Below, piece after piece: positions 16,131 through 25,977 of a DNA stretch of 64,000 bases. The DNA is from Sphingobacterium sp. Lineage in GTDB: Bacteria > Bacteroidota > Bacteroidia > Sphingobacteriales > Sphingobacteriaceae. Position 1 is the first letter of the stretch; the number at the start of each line of letters is the position of its first letter. Both the position numbers and the translations under genes were made by a program. The stretch covers positions 1-64,000 of the forward strand of contig JAITTY010000005.1 of assembly GCA_031286695.1 (NCBI GenBank), given 5' to 3'. Below the pieces are notes generated by a model, which was not told the DNA's origin, did not search any database, and saw only the letters and a program-made list of their open reading frames with translations.

Positions 16131-18240
16131 TTACTGAATTTTTAATATCCTTACTCTTATATATTTTAAGCTGAAGGCTTCCATTTTTCTCCAGCTCAAC
16201 TTTTTTTTCCAACAGGGCAACTCCTGACTGCAATACGAAATCAGCAGCGGTGTAAGTTGCGGCCTTGTGTCCATCACAGTATAGTTCAACACGATCTGGC
16301 ACCAGCATGCGATGCCGGGGATTCACAAGACAACGTAGCGCAAATTTCTTTGGCGGATCTGGGCGATCATTCACGCTGCCATTGACTTCTATATCTTCGC
16401 CCGTTAAAAACCAGCCCTGGTTAAAATCGCTGGCAAAACCATCTAATCCATCACTTAATAGGTAACTTTCCGCACAGTTTTGCTTTGAACTAAGGCCTAT
16501 CGTGTGTATCTGGGAAAAATCATTTCTTATTAAACCCTTGTTCTCAAATGTTTTCCAGTCCTGGATATAAGTACAAATCGCTCCATCATCTTCCTTATAA
16601 TTTTTTAAATCAGTATAGGTTACGTAGGCTGAGAGTCTATCTAATGCGACGTCTTTCTCGTTGATCCTTGTTTCCAGATCTGTCCCACTTCTCCTTTCTC
16701 CATTTCGTCTACCTGCCCGGATGTAATGTATCTGAAGTTGAGTATACGCCAGTGCAGTCAATAATTTGTCAATTTTCTTTCGTTCATCGCCCACAGTAAG
16801 CTTGTTCAGCTGAATCAGGTCGTTGTAGAAATGCAGAAAATCGTCCTCATCAACATATTTTCGTGATGCTTCGCGAAAAGAGGAATAAACATCCGTCGAA
16901 ATGTTTCCTTTGAGCACAGTCCCTTCTAGATTATTCAAATAAGCTGATAGCAAACCTCCTGTTTTCGGATAAAATCGATGTAGATAATTTGTTACCAATT
17001 GAGATACCGCTAATGACGGATCGATCATCAAAGCAGCGAACACATAGGTCTGAACATCTTCAAATGGACTATAATCATAACCACTACCATTTAGAAACAG
17101 ACCATCAATGCCTAGACCTTGAAAAAATACCAGCTGCTTTTTTACACGCCCCATGACAGGAAATGGCGTGAGATAATCGTCAAAATTTGAAATATAGTCC
17201 CAGCAGTATAATTGCTTTACTCGTGCTTTCCAATTGCTCGCGAGCGTTGTAAACATAGAAACGGCAGTCGAACTCAGATCCAGGGAAGCTGTTTTCGGTA
17301 AATCGATCGTACTTATAAATACCCCAACATTATCCATCAATATCTTTTTCGGTGCTTCAATGGTAGATCGATAAGCCAGGGTAAAAAAATATTGCTTTGG
17401 GAATTCTTGAGCCAGCCGGTTCAATAAATCTGCGACTGCAGCCGTCGCACTAGTCGCTGTATTACCTTTCTTTAGGCATGCTGAACAGTTACAAACCACA
17501 TCATTATCATTCGGAGCTATCATAAAATAGGTTGATCCATCAACTCCGTTTCCATATTGATCGCGTATATATGAGCTGATTGCCTCGTAGGTTTCCTGCG
17601 CTGAGAAACAATATTGTTGATTTATCCGTTTTCCGTCTACAAGTGCATAGCAGTTTTGGGGTATAGTATTTCCAAAAACAGCCTTTAGTTTGTGTCCCCA
17701 AATTCCCCAATCTCGATCAATGGAGCTGGTCGACAATATCCCTGAATCGTCTGCATCTAGGTTAGATGGCAAATGCGGCTCACGATAATGCATTGAAAAA
17801 AGCGCTTTCTGGCTTTCAAATTTCAGATAATTGGGCGGTAGATCTGCGACATCTAGTTCGTGGAAATTTGACAAGTGATCAATCAACAGATACGAAATCC
17901 AGCGCAGGGTGGCTTGCTCCCGTCCAAAAATAGCCAGCCGCCCCTTTTCATTCCGAATTTCATAATCAAAAGTTAGATCAGGAACAAGTTCCATATACAG
18001 CGTACTTCCATGCTGATCCTCCATCTGATCCGAACGCTGTAAGTGAAAAGCAGTTTCATTTTGAACCCGTTTTTTCAGGTGATGGTATAAATAATCTGCC
18101 GCTTCACTGCTCTTTCTGTCACCATTGGATGCAATAACAAGCTCTGGAGACGCAAAGTCGAATGTACTCGCCCTACCCTCACAGCTTACGGACAGCAAAA
18201 TCTGCAAAAGAAATAGTATTACCGACTTAAAAGGATACAT
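16102..18240 (-). CDS. DUF4838 lipoprotein, putative glycan-active
   Basis: This 712-residue protein has lipobox LLSVSC (Cys20). Next comes a glycosidase-type N-terminal segment (LVIASNGDRKSSEAADYLYHHLKKR, about 34-58) like the alpha-beta domain often placed before GH catalytic domains. The DUF4838 core (about 165-420) follows, with FMIAPNDNDVVCNCSAC, YFFTLAYRST and a late beta-rich C-terminus. DUF4838 has a TIM-barrel-like, glycoside-hydrolase-related character, but no activity is established to my knowledge. Its start overlaps the YaiO gene by 14 bases. In this operon it is placed where PgaB-like polysaccharide-modifying enzymes would be. Confidence 0.8.
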   Translation of the reverse strand: MYPFKSVILFLLQILLSVSCEGRASTFDFASPELVIASNGDRKSSEAADYLYHHLKKRVQNETAFHLQRSDQMEDQHGSTLYMELVPDLTFDYEIRNEKGRLAIFGREQATLRWISYLLIDHLSNFHELDVADLPPNYLKFESQKALFSMHYREPHLPSNLDADDSGILSTSSIDRDWGIWGHKLKAVFGNTIPQNCYALVDGKRINQQYCFSAQETYEAISSYIRDQYGNGVDGSTYFMIAPNDNDVVCNCSACLKKGNTATSATAAVADLLNRLAQEFPKQYFFTLAYRSTIEAPKKILMDNVGVFISTIDLPKTASLDLSSTAVSMFTTLASNWKARVKQLYCWDYISNFDDYLTPFPVMGRVKKQLVFFQGLGIDGLFLNGSGYDYSPFEDVQTYVFAALMIDPSLAVSQLVTNYLHRFYPKTGGLLSAYLNNLEGTVLKGNISTDVYSSFREASRKYVDEDDFLHFYNDLIQLNKLTVGDERKKIDKLLTALAYTQLQIHYIRAGRRNGERRSGTDLETRINEKDVALDRLSAYVTYTDLKNYKEDDGAICTYIQDWKTFENKGLIRNDFSQIHTIGLSSKQNCAESYLLSDGLDGFASDFNQGWFLTGEDIEVNGSVNDRPDPPKKFALRCLVNPRHRMLVPDRVELYCDGHKAATYTAADFVLQSGVALLEKKVELEKNGSLQLKIYKSKDIKNSVIACDEIRLY

Positions 18241-21043
18241 TTAACTGAAGATATAGATTGTATAAATTACGGTAAGCACTATTATCCAACCCTTTACCAG
18301 TTTGAAAGTTATACCAGGTACCGATCGCGCTCATACCAATATTACGGCTAATAGACCGTCCCAATCCGGCGCCTACCATGGCATTGAAAACATTAAAACT
18401 ATTATATAGCTGATTGTCCAACAGGTCAATATCGGGTGAATTACCTATACTTCCCATGGCTAACACATAGTTTTTAGGACTATTCATAAAGTACTGGGCC
18501 TTTCCCATCAGACTGTAGAGATAACGTCCCTGACTGGCGCTATTCAGATAGAAATTGCTCCATTTGGCATGAAGGCGAAAATCTTCGATTTCTTTGGTGA
18601 TTCCGAGATTCAGATTAAACAGGTTTTGCTCGGTATAGAACTTCCGGAACCCGAGTGCTGCTTCTACCTCCCAAGATGGCTTCCACGCATACATTACACC
18701 CGCATTTAAGGCAATTTTAGCAAAATACTTATTGGCCCAGGCAACATCCACGTGGCTGGACAACTCCGCGGTCCATGGCCTTGTCCACTCAAATTGTCCC
18801 TGAATTCCCTTCCCCTCGGCGCGACCAGCATAATTTACCCTTCCTGTATAAGAAGTCCCATCCGGTTTTATGCGTGTATAGTCAGCTGTGGAGATAGTTG
18901 AGATGGCATAGTCATCACCAAACCTCGCTCTTAAATGTGATATTGAAACACTATTATGAAAAGACTTTTGTCCTAGATAATTGAGGTGACTTTTGAAATC
19001 ATCCAATTCTAAAAGCGAGGGTTCATAAAATTTTTGATAATAATAGGCCGAATCGTAGCTTTTCAATCCCTCGTAGGCCAGGCCTTTCATGTATTTCAGC
19101 GTCTTATTGTCTTTGTAATGTAGCGCTGTGTCGATGACTGTCAATGCCATCCCATGCTCCTTAGCCTTCAGCAAACGTCCAGCGTATTCCTCTGTTGTAC
19201 TTGTAAACGTATTTACCAAAGGAATATGGAAGGGGTTGAGCTTTACCTGACCATGCAAGAGCGCCCAAGAGTCAGCAATTTTTTCAACCTTATGTGTCAT
19301 TGCCTCTGCGAGTTTTATTTTAAATGCAACATCGTCGGCATATTGCCCTTCTGCAATCTGTGCATAACGCAACATCGCATCATTGTCCCGCAGTTGATAA
19401 CAGATATTGATCATATAAAGAAGTGCATCTTGATTATGTTGGTCAATTGTCAGCCATCTATCCACTGACTGTCGCGCTTCAGCGAGTTTATAGGCTTCCA
19501 TGAGACTTTTGACCAGCGGTATCATGATATCACTATAACCACTCAACAAACGCTGGCGCTCTTCTTCATTTGCTCTGCCCAATACCTGTTCATAAATCGT
19601 GAGTGCCTGGTCATACCGTCGTTGTTTATTGTAAAGATCCGATTTCTTCAACATCAGTATCGTATTGCCAGGTTCATCAAGAAGAATGTCGTCCAAAACA
19701 ACAATTGCCTCCTGATATCGCCCTTCCGCTACATAAGCATTATACAATCCCTGCTGTGCTATGGATACCGATGCATCATCCCCATAACGGATGACATCTT
19801 TCCAGTCGGTAATAGCGCCTGCAATTTTGCCGTCCTGAAAGTTGGCTTTCGCCTGTTGTAAAGTGAGTGTGACATAAGATTCACGGAGATCGGTATCGCC
19901 TGGATATTTTGCAAAATAGGTTTTTGTCAACGTTGACACTTTTGCCTGATCTCCCATGCGTTTATAGACGGTCAATTCCCGCATATCTAATTCCTTATTT
20001 CCCCCTACACTACGTCGATGTTTACTTAAAGCAGCAATAGCGCTCTCATATTGCTCTTTCGCGATCATGTCATTATACACATAGTCAAAAGCTTCCTTAT
20101 TACCGGGGGCACCATCGAATATTTTTCCATACAGGCTGGCCGGGTCATTATTTTTGGCGTTTCTTGCCGCTTCAAGCAAAAAATAGCTGTATTGAGACCG
20201 CAGACTGCTGCTACCGCCATGTTTAAGCTGTTCATCCAAAAATGCCAAAATTTCGGGATACCGTTGTTGATGCTCCAATATGGCAATCTTCTTCTGCACG
20301 AAGCCACCACTACCAGGAAACTGATTCAACGCCCTTTCGGTATATACCAATGCATTGTTAAAATCCCCTGCCTTGATATAATTATCGATGACCGAAAAAT
20401 AACTATCCTGTTTTCGGGGTTGTTCTTCGACCAATTTCTTACCTATGTCAATAGATTGATCGATCTTACCTGATTTTTTTATTTCTCCGTTGCGTTTCTC
20501 CAAGAGATAGTTTTGGTCGGATTTAAGTTCGGCATCCTCCGGATAGATTTGGGAGATACGCTTCAATAGGCGGTCTGCCTCGACTTGATTGCCCATCGTG
20601 CGATATAATTCTATTTTTTTACGCCATAATCCTTTCCAATACGGATTGACCTCCAATAGTTCATTGATGTAACAGATCGCACTCGAGTAGCGCTGTGTTT
20701 CGGTCTCTACTGCGACCAGCATATGTTTGGATTCTACATTTGCTGGGGCATATTCAAGCGATTTTACAAGCTCATACCGTGCTTTGTCATATTGCTGCCG
20801 ATGCAGATAATACTTACCAAGCAACATGCGCATATCTGAATCTTTAGGATTTTTTTGAAGAAATTCTTCCGTTTTTTTCTTTCCTTCCTCCCATTTTCCC
20901 TGGTTATAGAGTTCATTAATTTCGTTTGCATCTTTATTTCTTTCAATTGTCGTTCCGGCCCGTTGAGCATAACTGGGATGTCCCAGCAGTAAAGCGCCAG
21001 AAAAGCCGATAAATAAACTGGCGTATGTAAACTTCTTAAACAT
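18227..21043 (-). CDS. TPR protein with C-terminal YaiO-type outer-membrane barrel
   Basis: This protein of about 938 residues has a signal peptide (MFKKFTYASLF to PSYAQ), then a long TPR superhelix of roughly 12-16 repeats (about 30-690). A C-terminal beta-barrel of about 240 residues has the features of the YaiO family: alternating aromatic strands such as TSYTGRVNYAG, and a final LQLNVSF with terminal Phe. This TPR-plus-barrel design is that of polysaccharide exporters like PgaA and BcsC. I chose the ATG at 21043 because it starts a clean signal peptide; an upstream ATG at 21064 adds 7 residues. It overlaps the GT2 gene by 8 bases. Confidence 0.85.
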   Translation of the reverse strand: MFKKFTYASLFIGFSGALLLGHPSYAQRAGTTIERNKDANEINELYNQGKWEEGKKKTEEFLQKNPKDSDMRMLLGKYYLHRQQYDKARYELVKSLEYAPANVESKHMLVAVETETQRYSSAICYINELLEVNPYWKGLWRKKIELYRTMGNQVEADRLLKRISQIYPEDAELKSDQNYLLEKRNGEIKKSGKIDQSIDIGKKLVEEQPRKQDSYFSVIDNYIKAGDFNNALVYTERALNQFPGSGGFVQKKIAILEHQQRYPEILAFLDEQLKHGGSSSLRSQYSYFLLEAARNAKNNDPASLYGKIFDGAPGNKEAFDYVYNDMIAKEQYESAIAALSKHRRSVGGNKELDMRELTVYKRMGDQAKVSTLTKTYFAKYPGDTDLRESYVTLTLQQAKANFQDGKIAGAITDWKDVIRYGDDASVSIAQQGLYNAYVAEGRYQEAIVVLDDILLDEPGNTILMLKKSDLYNKQRRYDQALTIYEQVLGRANEEERQRLLSGYSDIMIPLVKSLMEAYKLAEARQSVDRWLTIDQHNQDALLYMINICYQLRDNDAMLRYAQIAEGQYADDVAFKIKLAEAMTHKVEKIADSWALLHGQVKLNPFHIPLVNTFTSTTEEYAGRLLKAKEHGMALTVIDTALHYKDNKTLKYMKGLAYEGLKSYDSAYYYQKFYEPSLLELDDFKSHLNYLGQKSFHNSVSISHLRARFGDDYAISTISTADYTRIKPDGTSYTGRVNYAGRAEGKGIQGQFEWTRPWTAELSSHVDVAWANKYFAKIALNAGVMYAWKPSWEVEAALGFRKFYTEQNLFNLNLGITKEIEDFRLHAKWSNFYLNSASQGRYLYSLMGKAQYFMNSPKNYVLAMGSIGNSPDIDLLDNQLYNSFNVFNAMVGAGLGRSISRNIGMSAIGTWYNFQTGKGLDNSAYRNLYNLYLQLNVSF

Positions 21044-22472
21044 TGTTATTGGCAGTGTTAGCATTTTTTGAAGGCGAAAAGCCCTGTCGGGTCATCTGTC
21101 CCCACTTGAAATTTCGCTTGGTTAAATATTGAATGTATCCTCTTAGGGTAAAAACCACGACCAAAGGGTGGTATATAATAGCTTCAAACGCCGAAAACAG
21201 GACAAGCTTGAGATATTCCCAAAAGTTTTTGTAAAGCTTATTCAACACCAGATCATACGAAACGGTAATGATGGATACAGAAAGACCGATGAGGTACGCA
21301 TAAAGCAGCATCATCCAAAATGTATCAAAATTGACCTGATGCGTAAACAAGAGAAACAGCAGGAATAAAAATCCAGTAAACTCGATTATTGGTGCCAGAA
21401 ATTCGAAGAAAACGATATAAGGCATAACGAGAAACCCAAGGCGGCCGTAGTCCTTATTCAAGAAGAATTTCCGATGGTCAATAATGAATTGCAGCATACC
21501 ACGTCCCCAGCGGGTACGCTGCCTATTCAACACTTTGATATTTGGAGGTCCCTCCGTCCAGCAGAGGCTGTATGGACATTGTGCTATTTTATATTTCTTT
21601 CTATTTTCCCGCATATAGGCAACCATCCGCACAGTCATATCCATGTCTTCGGCATGAGATGCTGAATCAAAGCCACCTGCTGATACCACGACCTGTGTAT
21701 CAAAAAGACCAAAACCGCCTGACACGTTCGGAATGGCATTGAGCATCGACCAGCCCATTTTGGCCACCAGGTAAGATCGTAGATATTCTGTTTCTTGGAA
21801 AAGTGGAATAAGGCCCTTTGGTGGCCGCACGCGTGTAATCTGCCCTTTGTCTATCGAACAGCTATTTACCATTCGCATGGTGGCTCCAACAGCAATAACA
21901 TGTTGCTCGCTGTCCAATACTGGTAAAATAATTTTGCTCAACGTATCTTTGGCCAGAATACAGTCAACATCTGTATTAATAAAATATTGGTATTGGGCCA
22001 TATTCACTCCGGCGTTCATCGCATCGGCCTTTGTCCCGCCATTCTCCTTGTCGACCACAATTAACTTACTGTAAGCCGGATTTTTGGAGCGTAATATACG
22101 ATGTACCGGCCTACAGTAGACCTTATATACATAGTAATAAGGGACCTCTTCAAGCTCGAATTCTTCAATCAAAATCGCTAAAGTCCTGTCTTTACTACCG
22201 TCATTAACAATGATGACCTCAAAAGTTGGATAATCGAGATTTAGTAGAGAATTGACACTATCAGATATAATAACTTCTTCGTTGAATGCCGGTGCAACAA
22301 TTGATATTCCGGGCGCCTCTTCCGGGAAGTTTATGAGATAATTTTCGTCCCTTTTTGTATAGGAATAACGATAACGTATCGTTTTGAAATAGCTCATAAC
22401 GAGCAATGCTATATAGAAAATAGCAAGCGTAGTTGCATAAAAATAAATGAGATAAGTAAAGAAATATACCAT
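21036..22472 (-). CDS. processive family 2 glycosyltransferase, membrane-bound
   Basis: This 478-residue GT2 enzyme is of the BcsA/PgaC/hyaluronan-synthase type. One N-terminal membrane helix (about 5-28) is followed by a GT-A domain with Asp91 (IIVNDGSKD), the Asp168/Asp170 pair in NTDVDC, the acidic ED at 275-276 and the acceptor/processivity motif QRTRWGRG (318-325). Several C-terminal membrane helices (about 345-455) could form a translocation channel. It probably polymerises a nucleotide sugar and passes the chain across the inner membrane. The sugar is not predictable. It is flanked by the HEAT membrane protein (12 bases upstream) and the TPR/barrel gene (overlapping). Confidence 0.9.
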   Translation of the reverse strand: MVYFFTYLIYFYATTLAIFYIALLVMSYFKTIRYRYSYTKRDENYLINFPEEAPGISIVAPAFNEEVIISDSVNSLLNLDYPTFEVIIVNDGSKDRTLAILIEEFELEEVPYYYVYKVYCRPVHRILRSKNPAYSKLIVVDKENGGTKADAMNAGVNMAQYQYFINTDVDCILAKDTLSKIILPVLDSEQHVIAVGATMRMVNSCSIDKGQITRVRPPKGLIPLFQETEYLRSYLVAKMGWSMLNAIPNVSGGFGLFDTQVVVSAGGFDSASHAEDMDMTVRMVAYMRENRKKYKIAQCPYSLCWTEGPPNIKVLNRQRTRWGRGMLQFIIDHRKFFLNKDYGRLGFLVMPYIVFFEFLAPIIEFTGFLFLLFLLFTHQVNFDTFWMMLLYAYLIGLSVSIITVSYDLVLNKLYKNFWEYLKLVLFSAFEAIIYHPLVVVFTLRGYIQYLTKRNFKWGQMTRQGFSPSKNANTANNNV

Positions 22473-22484
22473 TTTTCTAAAAGT

Positions 22485-23657
22485 TTAGGCTGATACGAAA
22501 ATATTTTCTGAAAATACCTGATCCAGTAGCACGTTCTCTTTCTCCTTTGCAGCGGAACGGGCATCTTCTTTGAGCTGATTGAGCATTTGCTGCCCCTTCT
22601 CGCCATGGCACTTGATGGATCGTGCAACAAGCAATTTAATGTTTACATCTTCGGTAGATTGGTAAGTCTCGACCAGGAAAGTCAATGTTTGTTCGTCCTT
22701 TAGATTACCCAGCGCTCTAATAATAGCTTCTCTGACACTGCTGTTCTCCAAGGCAAATCTTTCAATAAGTACAGGTGCACATTCAAAATAATCGAGTTCT
22801 CCAAGCGTAATCACAATCTGGGCCCGAACATCCTTGTTCTCTTGTTTATCGAGAAGAGTCAATAATGTTGTAGAAGCTTCGTATTGTTTGAAGAAACCAA
22901 TCTCTCGTAGCACAAAAATGATGTAATTGGGATTTTTGGAATTATTGATCCAACGGAGTAAATTAGGTAATTTTCCTTCATTTGATTTTTTTATCAATGT
23001 AGCATGGAGACGCAATTTATCCAATTGAGTAAAAGCCTCATCAAAATTTTCTTCCATAAACCGAAATGGATTATAGGTGTCCTGGCTTGTATATAGATCC
23101 CGTGCAGTTTTACGCAGTTGGATATCTTTATGAAAAGTTGACTTGGAGAGTACACCACTATTGACTCCATTATCAATTTCACCCACAATCTGTAAGACTT
23201 CACGCCGACGGTCAATACCCGTAACTCGCATTCGCTTTTCCCAGAACCGCGTCAATCCCAATGCTTCCAGGCAGTTCTTATAATTAATTACATTGAGCGA
23301 ACTTACTCTATCCACCGTATTTTTGACTGAAAGAACCAGATCGGTCACTAATTCCAGTTTCCACTTTTTCGCTTTACTCGCATCGTAGTCCAGCAGCGCC
23401 TGGATTTCCTCAACATCATAATTTGCTTTATTGCGCATGACAAAATCCAGCTTCTCCTCGAAATGCTGCTTCGTTTTGTTCTTTCGCCGCTCTTCCTTAT
23501 TAATTTTATACCCGATAAATAGTAAGCGCAGTATACCACATAGTGTAATTACTGCCAACACCATCACCATCACCAAGGTCATTCGAATAATTAAGGGATA
23601 TCCATTGTAAAGAGAGCTCAGATAGCTCAAATAATACAGATAAAAATCGTAATACAT
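22485..23657 (-). CDS. HEAT-repeat membrane protein
   Basis: This 390-residue protein has one membrane helix near the N-terminus (about 28-48, LVMVMVLAVITLCGILRLLF), a charged linker, and a C-terminal HEAT-repeat region (about 230-370). The repeats show DVRAQIVITLGELDYFECAP, SVREAIIRALGNLKDEQTL and similar units. HEAT repeats bind proteins, so this first gene of the polysaccharide operon may be a regulatory or scaffolding subunit of the synthase. I chose the ATG at 23657 (MYYDFYLYYL) because AAGAAGA lies just upstream; a 34-residue N-terminal extension looks non-coding. Confidence 0.82.
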   Translation of the reverse strand: MYYDFYLYYLSYLSSLYNGYPLIIRMTLVMVMVLAVITLCGILRLLFIGYKINKEERRKNKTKQHFEEKLDFVMRNKANYDVEEIQALLDYDASKAKKWKLELVTDLVLSVKNTVDRVSSLNVINYKNCLEALGLTRFWEKRMRVTGIDRRREVLQIVGEIDNGVNSGVLSKSTFHKDIQLRKTARDLYTSQDTYNPFRFMEENFDEAFTQLDKLRLHATLIKKSNEGKLPNLLRWINNSKNPNYIIFVLREIGFFKQYEASTTLLTLLDKQENKDVRAQIVITLGELDYFECAPVLIERFALENSSVREAIIRALGNLKDEQTLTFLVETYQSTEDVNIKLLVARSIKCHGEKGQQMLNQLKEDARSAAKEKENVLLDQVFSENIFVSA

Positions 23658-23994
23658 ATTCTTCTTTTTTTGGGTTGATAAACAGTTCTCGATTTTATAC
23701 CTTTCGCTCAATCTGACACAAATAGATTCATTTTCAAAGGCATAAAAACTTATTGGCAAAGATTATCAATCGATTGAAAAAGCATGTCTCAAAGAAAGAG
23801 CATTCCCTGGCAGATAAATTTACCGCTCAGGGATAATGCTTAATATATAAACCACAAATACCTAATAAAGAGCATATTAAACAACTTAAACAGCTTTATA
23901 TCCCTCGAAACGGGACAGCTGTTTTTGCGATAAAAAGAAAATATTTCTTTTGTAAAAAGATAAAATAAAAGGTACAAATTGAGACAATCTGATT
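23658..23994. other. operon leader and intergenic hairpins
   Basis: This gap between the AraC-type gene and the five-gene operon (both minus strand) holds two hairpins. One is AAACAGCT (23888-23895) with AGCTGTTT (23917-23924), with an inner CCC/GGG pair. The other is AGCATTCCCTG (23799-23809) with CAGGGATAATGCT (23828-23840), which has a 2-base bulge. On the minus strand the second is followed by CTTTCTTT and looks like a terminator for the AraC gene. The operon promoter should therefore lie in 23658-23798; no exact consensus was found. Confidence 0.5.
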
Positions 23995-25110
23995 TTAGCC
24001 ACATACCATTGACAGACTCTCTATACGATATTGATGGGGAGAGCAGCCAAATTGCGACTGGAAATTACGATAAAAAGACGCTCTGGAATTAAAGCCGCAA
24101 ACAAAAGCTAGATCGCTGATTGTATAGACCAACTCCCGTGAACGGAGTTGCTTGGCTGCGTAACTTAATCGCAATTGGTTGATAAATCCATTTAATCCTT
24201 TATCAAACTCATCCTTAAGGAAGGCGCCTAGGTGATGTGCAGGAATACCGACTTGCCGGCAGAAGCTTTCCTTATTGAGGTCGCTATCCAGGTAAGCCAA
24301 CGTTTGTATAAAATAATCAATGGATTTTCTATATTCGAACTGCTTTTCTCTGCTAATGAGCGGCACTGAAAGTTTTGCTTTTTGTTTTTCCAGTGGCATC
24401 AAATCGACCGCTATTGTCCGTTGTGAAATTTCAGATTCCTCAAACCTATTAAATTGCGCCGGCTGCAACAATTTAGCCCTTGGAGGTACCACAAATTGCA
24501 CTGCTGAGAGAAAGAGTGCATATAAGCACATATTGAATCCGCGATGAATATTAAAATTAGCATCATCGTATGCCATTTTAAATATCAAAAATGAGGATAC
24601 ACAAACAAAACTAATTAAACTGACAAAAAAGACTATCCGTTTGAGATTAAATTTAAATAGATAATTTTTCTTTTTTCTTATTCCGAGCCAAATCCAAAAG
24701 ATATACCCCAATATATGGATATAAGATAAAAAATTGAGAAAGATAGCATAGTCAATATTATAGCGATACCGCATGGTAAAATTGCTACAGAGTAAGATAA
24801 AAATCGCTATCGCTCCCAAAAAAGGGAACATATGCTTCCACAGACGCAATCTGGTAGTTCCGCCATCAAGATCATGGATTAATAAAGCCAATGCGGGACC
24901 GTACAACAATCCGATGGGAAAGGTCAACAAGAGGTAGAGCCACTCGTGGAACAAGTGATTGCATAAAAATCCGAACAAGATCTGAAACAAACCCAACGAA
25001 AGAATAATCGTAAGGTGTCTATGAAATAACGTATTATCTCGTCTAATATTGACAAAAATTAGCATAACATTCAATAAAAATACCACAACAGCAACTATAG
25101 ACAAAAACAT
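23995..25110 (-). CDS. AraC-family regulator with N-terminal multi-pass membrane domain
   Basis: This 371-residue protein has seven likely membrane helices in the first 215 residues. A cytoplasmic linker and a C-terminal AraC-type double helix-turn-helix (about 265-365) follow, the latter with ESFCRQVGIPAHHLGAFL and ISDLAFVCGFNSRASFYRNF. It is a membrane-integrated one-component regulator, a design found in Bacteroidota. It lies immediately upstream of the polysaccharide operon on the same strand but is separated from it by hairpins. Control of that operon is plausible but unproven. Confidence 0.85.
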   Translation of the reverse strand: MFLSIVAVVVFLLNVMLIFVNIRRDNTLFHRHLTIILSLGLFQILFGFLCNHLFHEWLYLLLTFPIGLLYGPALALLIHDLDGGTTRLRLWKHMFPFLGAIAIFILLCSNFTMRYRYNIDYAIFLNFLSYIHILGYIFWIWLGIRKKKNYLFKFNLKRIVFFVSLISFVCVSSFLIFKMAYDDANFNIHRGFNMCLYALFLSAVQFVVPPRAKLLQPAQFNRFEESEISQRTIAVDLMPLEKQKAKLSVPLISREKQFEYRKSIDYFIQTLAYLDSDLNKESFCRQVGIPAHHLGAFLKDEFDKGLNGFINQLRLSYAAKQLRSRELVYTISDLAFVCGFNSRASFYRNFQSQFGCSPHQYRIESLSMVCG

Positions 25111-25383
25111 ATTCTTTACGTTAACAATATCGATATTCAGCGAATTAGGTACACTAGGGTGCAGGTTTCGACGGAATAGGTGTCATAAAAGTAATCTAAA
25201 AAAAAGTTAAACAATAAGTTAAATTTGATATTCAAAAAACCTGTAGCCGAAACGCTACAAACAGCTCGTTACGAAAATCTTAGCTATCAGACAAACTATT
25301 GTGACTACCCAGAAGGTAAATATTCAAATTGCTACAGCAGAAAAATAGGCTTTATACGCGCTCAAATTTTTTTAATTTTGATT

Positions 25384-25956
25384 ATGGACAATCTTCGCAA
25401 TTATATTCGCGCCCTAGTCGATTTTTCGACGGACAGCTGGCATTTACTGCAACCCGCATTAACATTGCGCCACTTCAAAAAAAATGAACTGCTGCTGGAA
25501 CAGGGACAAGTTTGCGACTCGCTATTTTACATCGACAAAGGCTATTGTAAAAGCTATTATATTATAGAGGGTACGGTGAAGAATACAGGATTTTTTTTTG
25601 AAAATGACATCGCTACCAATGTTCAAAGCTTTGGCAGCGGACAGAAATCCGAATTTAATATCGTTGCCTGCGAAGCGCTGACGGCCGTAATTTTTGATAG
25701 AACAAAACTATTTGAACTCGCTGCACAGTCCATAGAAATCGAACGTTTGGGACGACATTGTATTCGGAATTTCGCTTCACGGCAGGAAGAATTCGCAAAT
25801 CTGTTTAAACTCTATACCGCTACTGAACGTTTGTCTTATCTAGAAAGCAAATATCCCGAAATCCTACAACGTGTGCCACTTTCTCAATTAGCCTCCTTTT
25901 TGGGGGTAGCCCGGGAAACATTAAGCAGGATCCGCAAACGAAGATTGAACCCCTGA
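25384..25956 (+). CDS. Crp/Fnr-family transcriptional regulator
   Basis: This 190-residue protein has an N-terminal cyclic-nucleotide-binding-type beta-roll (about 25-115, RHFKKNELLLEQGQVCDSLF, FYIDKGYCK) and a C-terminal Crp helix-turn-helix (about 150-188, VPLSQLASFLGVARETLSRI). It lacks the Fnr cysteine cluster and the canonical cAMP phosphate-binding motif, as is usual for Bacteroidota Crp/Fnr proteins, so its ligand is unknown. I chose the ATG at 25384 because the 53-residue upstream extension is not domain-like. A perfect CRP-like palindrome lies 6 bases after the stop codon, before the NTF2-like gene. Confidence 0.87.
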   Translation: MDNLRNYIRALVDFSTDSWHLLQPALTLRHFKKNELLLEQGQVCDSLFYIDKGYCKSYYIIEGTVKNTGFFFENDIATNVQSFGSGQKSEFNIVACEALTAVIFDRTKLFELAAQSIEIERLGRHCIRNFASRQEEFANLFKLYTATERLSYLESKYPEILQRVPLSQLASFLGVARETLSRIRKRRLNP

Positions 25957-25961
25957 TATTA

Positions 25962-25977
25962 TGTGACGATCGTCACA
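25962..25977. promoter_or_regulatory. perfect CRP-like operator palindrome
   Basis: TGTGACGATCGTCACA is an exact 16-bp palindrome with the TGTGA-N6-TCACA layout known for CRP. It sits just after the Crp/Fnr gene and 55 bases before the next start codon. A -7-like GAACTTTG lies at 26000-26007, placing the palindrome centre at about -42, the position of class II activator sites. Confidence 0.65.

Noticed and set aside
19154..20473. Several plus-strand frames of 60-140 residues opposite the TPR/YaiO gene
   Set aside because: They are antisense shadows of a strongly supported coding gene and have no domain features.
23799..23924. CRISPR-like or mobile repeat near the operon start
   Set aside because: The two inverted repeats differ in sequence and fit hairpin terminators; no direct repeats or spacers are seen.
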